Assembly: GCA_040219355.1 (NCBI GenBank)
Contig: JAVJSN010000017.1
Coordinates: 1 to 64,000 of the forward strand
Reading direction: 5' to 3'
DNA from: MH13 sp040219355
GTDB taxonomy: Bacteria > Pseudomonadota > Alphaproteobacteria > Rhizobiales > MH13
Length of the DNA: 64,000 bases
Shown here: one piece after another, positions 61,974-64,000 of the stretch
Position numbering within the stretch: position 1 is the first letter of the stretch
How the letters are laid out: every line of letters begins with the position of its first letter
The notes under the pieces: generated by a model
Database searches by the model: none
What the model was told of the DNA's origin: nothing
What the model saw: only the letters and a program-made list of their open reading frames with translations
Position numbers and translations under genes: made by a program

Positions 61974-63236
61974 ATGGTCCAGCCCACCCGCCATCTGTCC
62001 GATCTTGATGGGCGTTTGGTGGAGAATGTCATCCATTTTGCCCGCGCCCTTCGCAAGGCAGGCATTCGTGTTGGCACGGCACAAGTGGAAACCGCGCTGC
62101 GTGCCGTTGAACAAGCCGGGTTCACCAGCCGCGTCGATTTCTATCACACGCTGCGCGCGACCATGGTCCACCGCTCCGACCAGTTGGACGTGTTCCACCA
62201 GGTTTTTGCGATGTTCTGGCGTGACCCAGAATTTTTAAACGCGATGATGCATATGCTTTCGCCGCAACTGCAAGATACCGCGCCACCGAAAAAACGCGAT
62301 GCCGGTGCCCGTCGGGCAGCCGACGCGTTGGGCGATCCGCCACCACCACCGCAAGATCTGCCGGAAGAAAACCAAGTTGAAACCGAGGCGGCACTGAGCT
62401 GGTCAGCGCTTGAGGTGATGCGCTCCAAAGATTTTGAACAAATGTCGGCTGCCGAACTACGCGAGGCTGAAAAAGCCATTGCCACGCTTTCGTTGGATGC
62501 GCCCCCGCTTGCCTCACGCCGCCTTCGCCCAACCACACGGCGCGCCCGCCCAGACGCACGCGCGACAATGCGTGCCTCCATGCGCCGTGGCGGGGAAATG
62601 GTGCGTATCCTACAGCGCGCGCCAGTGGTTCGCCCGCCTGATTTGGTGGCGATCTGCGATGTCTCCGGCTCAATGGCCACTTATGCCCGTATGGTGATGC
62701 GCTTTCTGCACGCGCTGGCACACGCCCCGTCTAACGAGTGGAACACACTCCACGCTTTCACCTTTGGCACCGAACTCACCAACATATCCCGCGCCATAGC
62801 GCGCGGCGATGCTGATGCGGCGCTGGAGCATGTGGGCCAAGAGGTGCGCGACTGGGAGGGCGGCACACGCATTGGGCCGGCACTGGAACAGTTCAACAAG
62901 CGTTGGAGCCGCCGTGTGCTGGGGCGCGGCGCGGTGGTGTTGCTCATCACCGATGGGTTGGAGCGCGATGATCTTGAGCTTCTGGATTTGCAGATGAAGC
63001 GTCTCGCGCTCTCCTCACGCCGCCTTATCTGGCTCAACCCGTTGCTGCGCTGGGATGGGTTTGCGCCCGTGGCTGGCGGTATACGCACGATGCTGCCGCA
63101 CGTGGATAGTCTGCATGCATGCCATTCCCTCAACTCGCTGACGGAACTGGCGCAAGCCTTAAACCTGCCCACCAAACAAGCAACAATGCGGCTCAATAGT
63201 GCGCCGCAAAATAATGGTGCAGTGCATCCAGTCTAA
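61974..63236 (+). CDS. coxE: VWA-domain protein CoxE
   Basis: 420 residues. N-terminal helical region (FARALRKAGIRVGTAQVETAL), a Pro-rich linker near 120-135, an Arg-rich stretch (RRLRPTTRRARPDARATMRASMRRGG, about 182-207), then a VWA domain with the MIDAS motif DVSGSM (about 225-230) and the further metal residues in TFG and TDG. It is the partner of the CoxD ATPase. In Oligotropha-type systems the pair is needed to mature the CO dehydrogenase active site. Confidence 0.9.
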   Translation: MVQPTRHLSDLDGRLVENVIHFARALRKAGIRVGTAQVETALRAVEQAGFTSRVDFYHTLRATMVHRSDQLDVFHQVFAMFWRDPEFLNAMMHMLSPQLQDTAPPKKRDAGARRAADALGDPPPPPQDLPEENQVETEAALSWSALEVMRSKDFEQMSAAELREAEKAIATLSLDAPPLASRRLRPTTRRARPDARATMRASMRRGGEMVRILQRAPVVRPPDLVAICDVSGSMATYARMVMRFLHALAHAPSNEWNTLHAFTFGTELTNISRAIARGDADAALEHVGQEVRDWEGGTRIGPALEQFNKRWSRRVLGRGAVVLLITDGLERDDLELLDLQMKRLALSSRRLIWLNPLLRWDGFAPVAGGIRTMLPHVDSLHACHSLNSLTELAQALNLPTKQATMRLNSAPQNNGAVHPV

Positions 63237-63337
63237 CGTTGCATAAGCAACCGTGGTCTTGCGCCGCGTTGTCGCTTGATTTCTTCTCTTCAGAAGATAC
63301 GCTCCCGATAACGAGACCAAGATCGGGAGGTTTTGCA

Positions 63338-63799
63338 GTGGACATGCAAGGTGAACACCGCATCGCTGCACCGCGTGAAGCGGTGTGGGCGGCGCTGAAC
63401 GACGACGACGTTTTGCGGGCCTGCATCCCCGGCTGTGAAAGCCTAGAAAGAACCTCAGATAACGAACTCCATGCCGTTGTGGTGCAGAAGATTGGCCCGG
63501 TAAAAGCTCGCTTTGAGGGCGAGGTGGAGTTGGTCAACATCAATGCGCCGGAAAGCTACACCATTCAGGGTGAAGGCAAGGGCGGCGTGGCCGGTTTCGC
63601 CAAAGGCGGCGCTGACGTCTTCCTGACGGAAGAAGATGGCGAGACCCTTCTTTCCTATACGGTGCACGCCATGGTTGGCGGCAAAATCGCTCAGCTTGGC
63701 AGCCGTCTGATCGACTCCACGGCCAAGAAGCTGGCGGGCAAGTTTTTTGATAATTTCCAGGCTCACTTAAACCCTGAGCCTGTCGAAGAAACCGCCTGA
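63338..63799 (+). CDS. coxG: CO dehydrogenase subunit G (CoxG), SRPBCC superfamily
   Basis: 153 residues of the CoxG/SRPBCC fold: GEHRIAAPREAVWAALNDDDVLRACIPGCESLE at the N-terminus and GGKIAQLGSRLIDSTAKKLAGKFFDNF at the C-terminus. CoxG is thought to anchor or help assemble CO dehydrogenase at the membrane. I start at GTG 63338, 7 bases after GGGAGG (63325-63330). The longer frame to 63239 lacks family residues. The coxS gene follows 84 bases downstream. Confidence 0.88.
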   Translation: MDMQGEHRIAAPREAVWAALNDDDVLRACIPGCESLERTSDNELHAVVVQKIGPVKARFEGEVELVNINAPESYTIQGEGKGGVAGFAKGGADVFLTEEDGETLLSYTVHAMVGGKIAQLGSRLIDSTAKKLAGKFFDNFQAHLNPEPVEETA

Positions 63800-63883
63800 C
63801 AAATCGGGCAGAAGAACCGCCGGGCCAACCGGCGCGGACAAAGGATGCGGGGCCAAACCCTCGCTTGATTGGGAGAAGTTTCA

Positions 63884-64000
63884 ATGACCAACGTCTCAAT
63901 GACGGTGAACGGGAAGGCCGTAAACCGCGACATCCCGGACACCACGTTGCTTTCAGAGTTTTTGCGCGAGGAGCTGCGCCTGACCGGAACGCACGTCGGC
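63884..64000 (+). CDS. coxS: CO dehydrogenase/xanthine-dehydrogenase-type small [2Fe-2S] subunit, CoxS (partial, runs off the window)
   Basis: The first 39 residues of a frame starting ATG 63884 with GGGAGAAG upstream. The VSMTVNGKAV...TTLLSEFLREELRLTGTHVG pattern is the N-terminal beta-grasp of the small iron-sulfur subunit of molybdenum hydroxylases, ending just before the first cluster Cys. Its position after coxDEG supports CoxS rather than xanthine dehydrogenase subunit A. The large (CoxL) and medium (CoxM) subunits should follow beyond the window. Without CoxL, form I versus form II CO dehydrogenase cannot be told. Confidence 0.85.
   Translation, partial: MTNVSMTVNGKAVNRDIPDTTLLSEFLREELRLTGTHVG

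Noticed and set aside
1..64000. CRISPR arrays, rRNA operons, prophage modules
   Set aside because: No regularly spaced direct repeats, rRNA-like sequence or phage structural genes were seen on reading the window.

Overview
The window looks like chromosomal DNA of a heterotrophic alphaproteobacterium, most likely of the Hyphomicrobiales (Rhizobiales). The evidence is indirect: fairly high GC, many carbohydrate ABC importers of the Rbs/Frc type, a rhizobial-style inositol cluster, a cox (carbon monoxide dehydrogenase) cluster, and frequent ATGA or TAATG gene junctions. I saw no rRNA gene, complete tRNA gene, CRISPR array or prophage. The only mobile-element trace is the 3' end of an IS3-type transposase at the left edge, which abuts a truncated HEPN-domain gene.

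Layout. 1-543: IS3 remnant and HEPN fragment. 861-8120: copper-resistance island (cytochrome c, multicopper oxidase, CopD, CopC, second cytochrome c, CueR, an overlooked 46-residue Met-rich membrane peptide, a small secreted protein, and a CopA-type Cu+ ATPase). Two textbook MerR-family promoters with 19-bp spacers precede copA and the secreted-protein gene. 8672-10036: BON-MscS channel. 10300-16463: Rbs-type sugar importer divergent from an FGGY kinase and an SMP-30 lactonase. 16497-19162: Lrp regulator, universal stress protein, alanine/glycine:cation symporter. 19230-23585: RND efflux pump and adaptor. 23785-24411: GST.

24456-37099 is the most interesting block. It holds a SorC regulator, a fused class II aldolase/short-chain dehydrogenase, MTR-1-P isomerase (MtnA), MTR kinase (MtnK), a divergent Rbs-type ABC importer, a split transketolase and a RuBisCO-like protein. 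Read together it is a candidate salvage route for an imported 5-modified pentose such as 5-methylthioribose or 5-deoxyribose, or a related unusual pentose. The particular combination matches no single pathway that I know. 37105-43209: MobA, then a LysR-DUF1445-TRAP-DUF2848 cluster for an unknown acid.

43246-59379: Frc-type ABC importer, LacI regulator, a two-gene insertion (PAL-like NHL protein, methyltransferase), and a myo-inositol catabolic cluster (two Gfo/Idh/MocA dehydrogenases, an IolE-like TIM barrel, iolD, a PhyH-family dioxygenase, iolC, iolB, iolJ, iolG). The same 16-18 bp palindrome lies in front of both the importer and iolD, tying them to one LacI regulator. 59376-64000: molybdenum-hydroxylase maturation genes (MocA-like, XdhC, CoxD, CoxE, CoxG) leading into coxS, which is cut by the window end.
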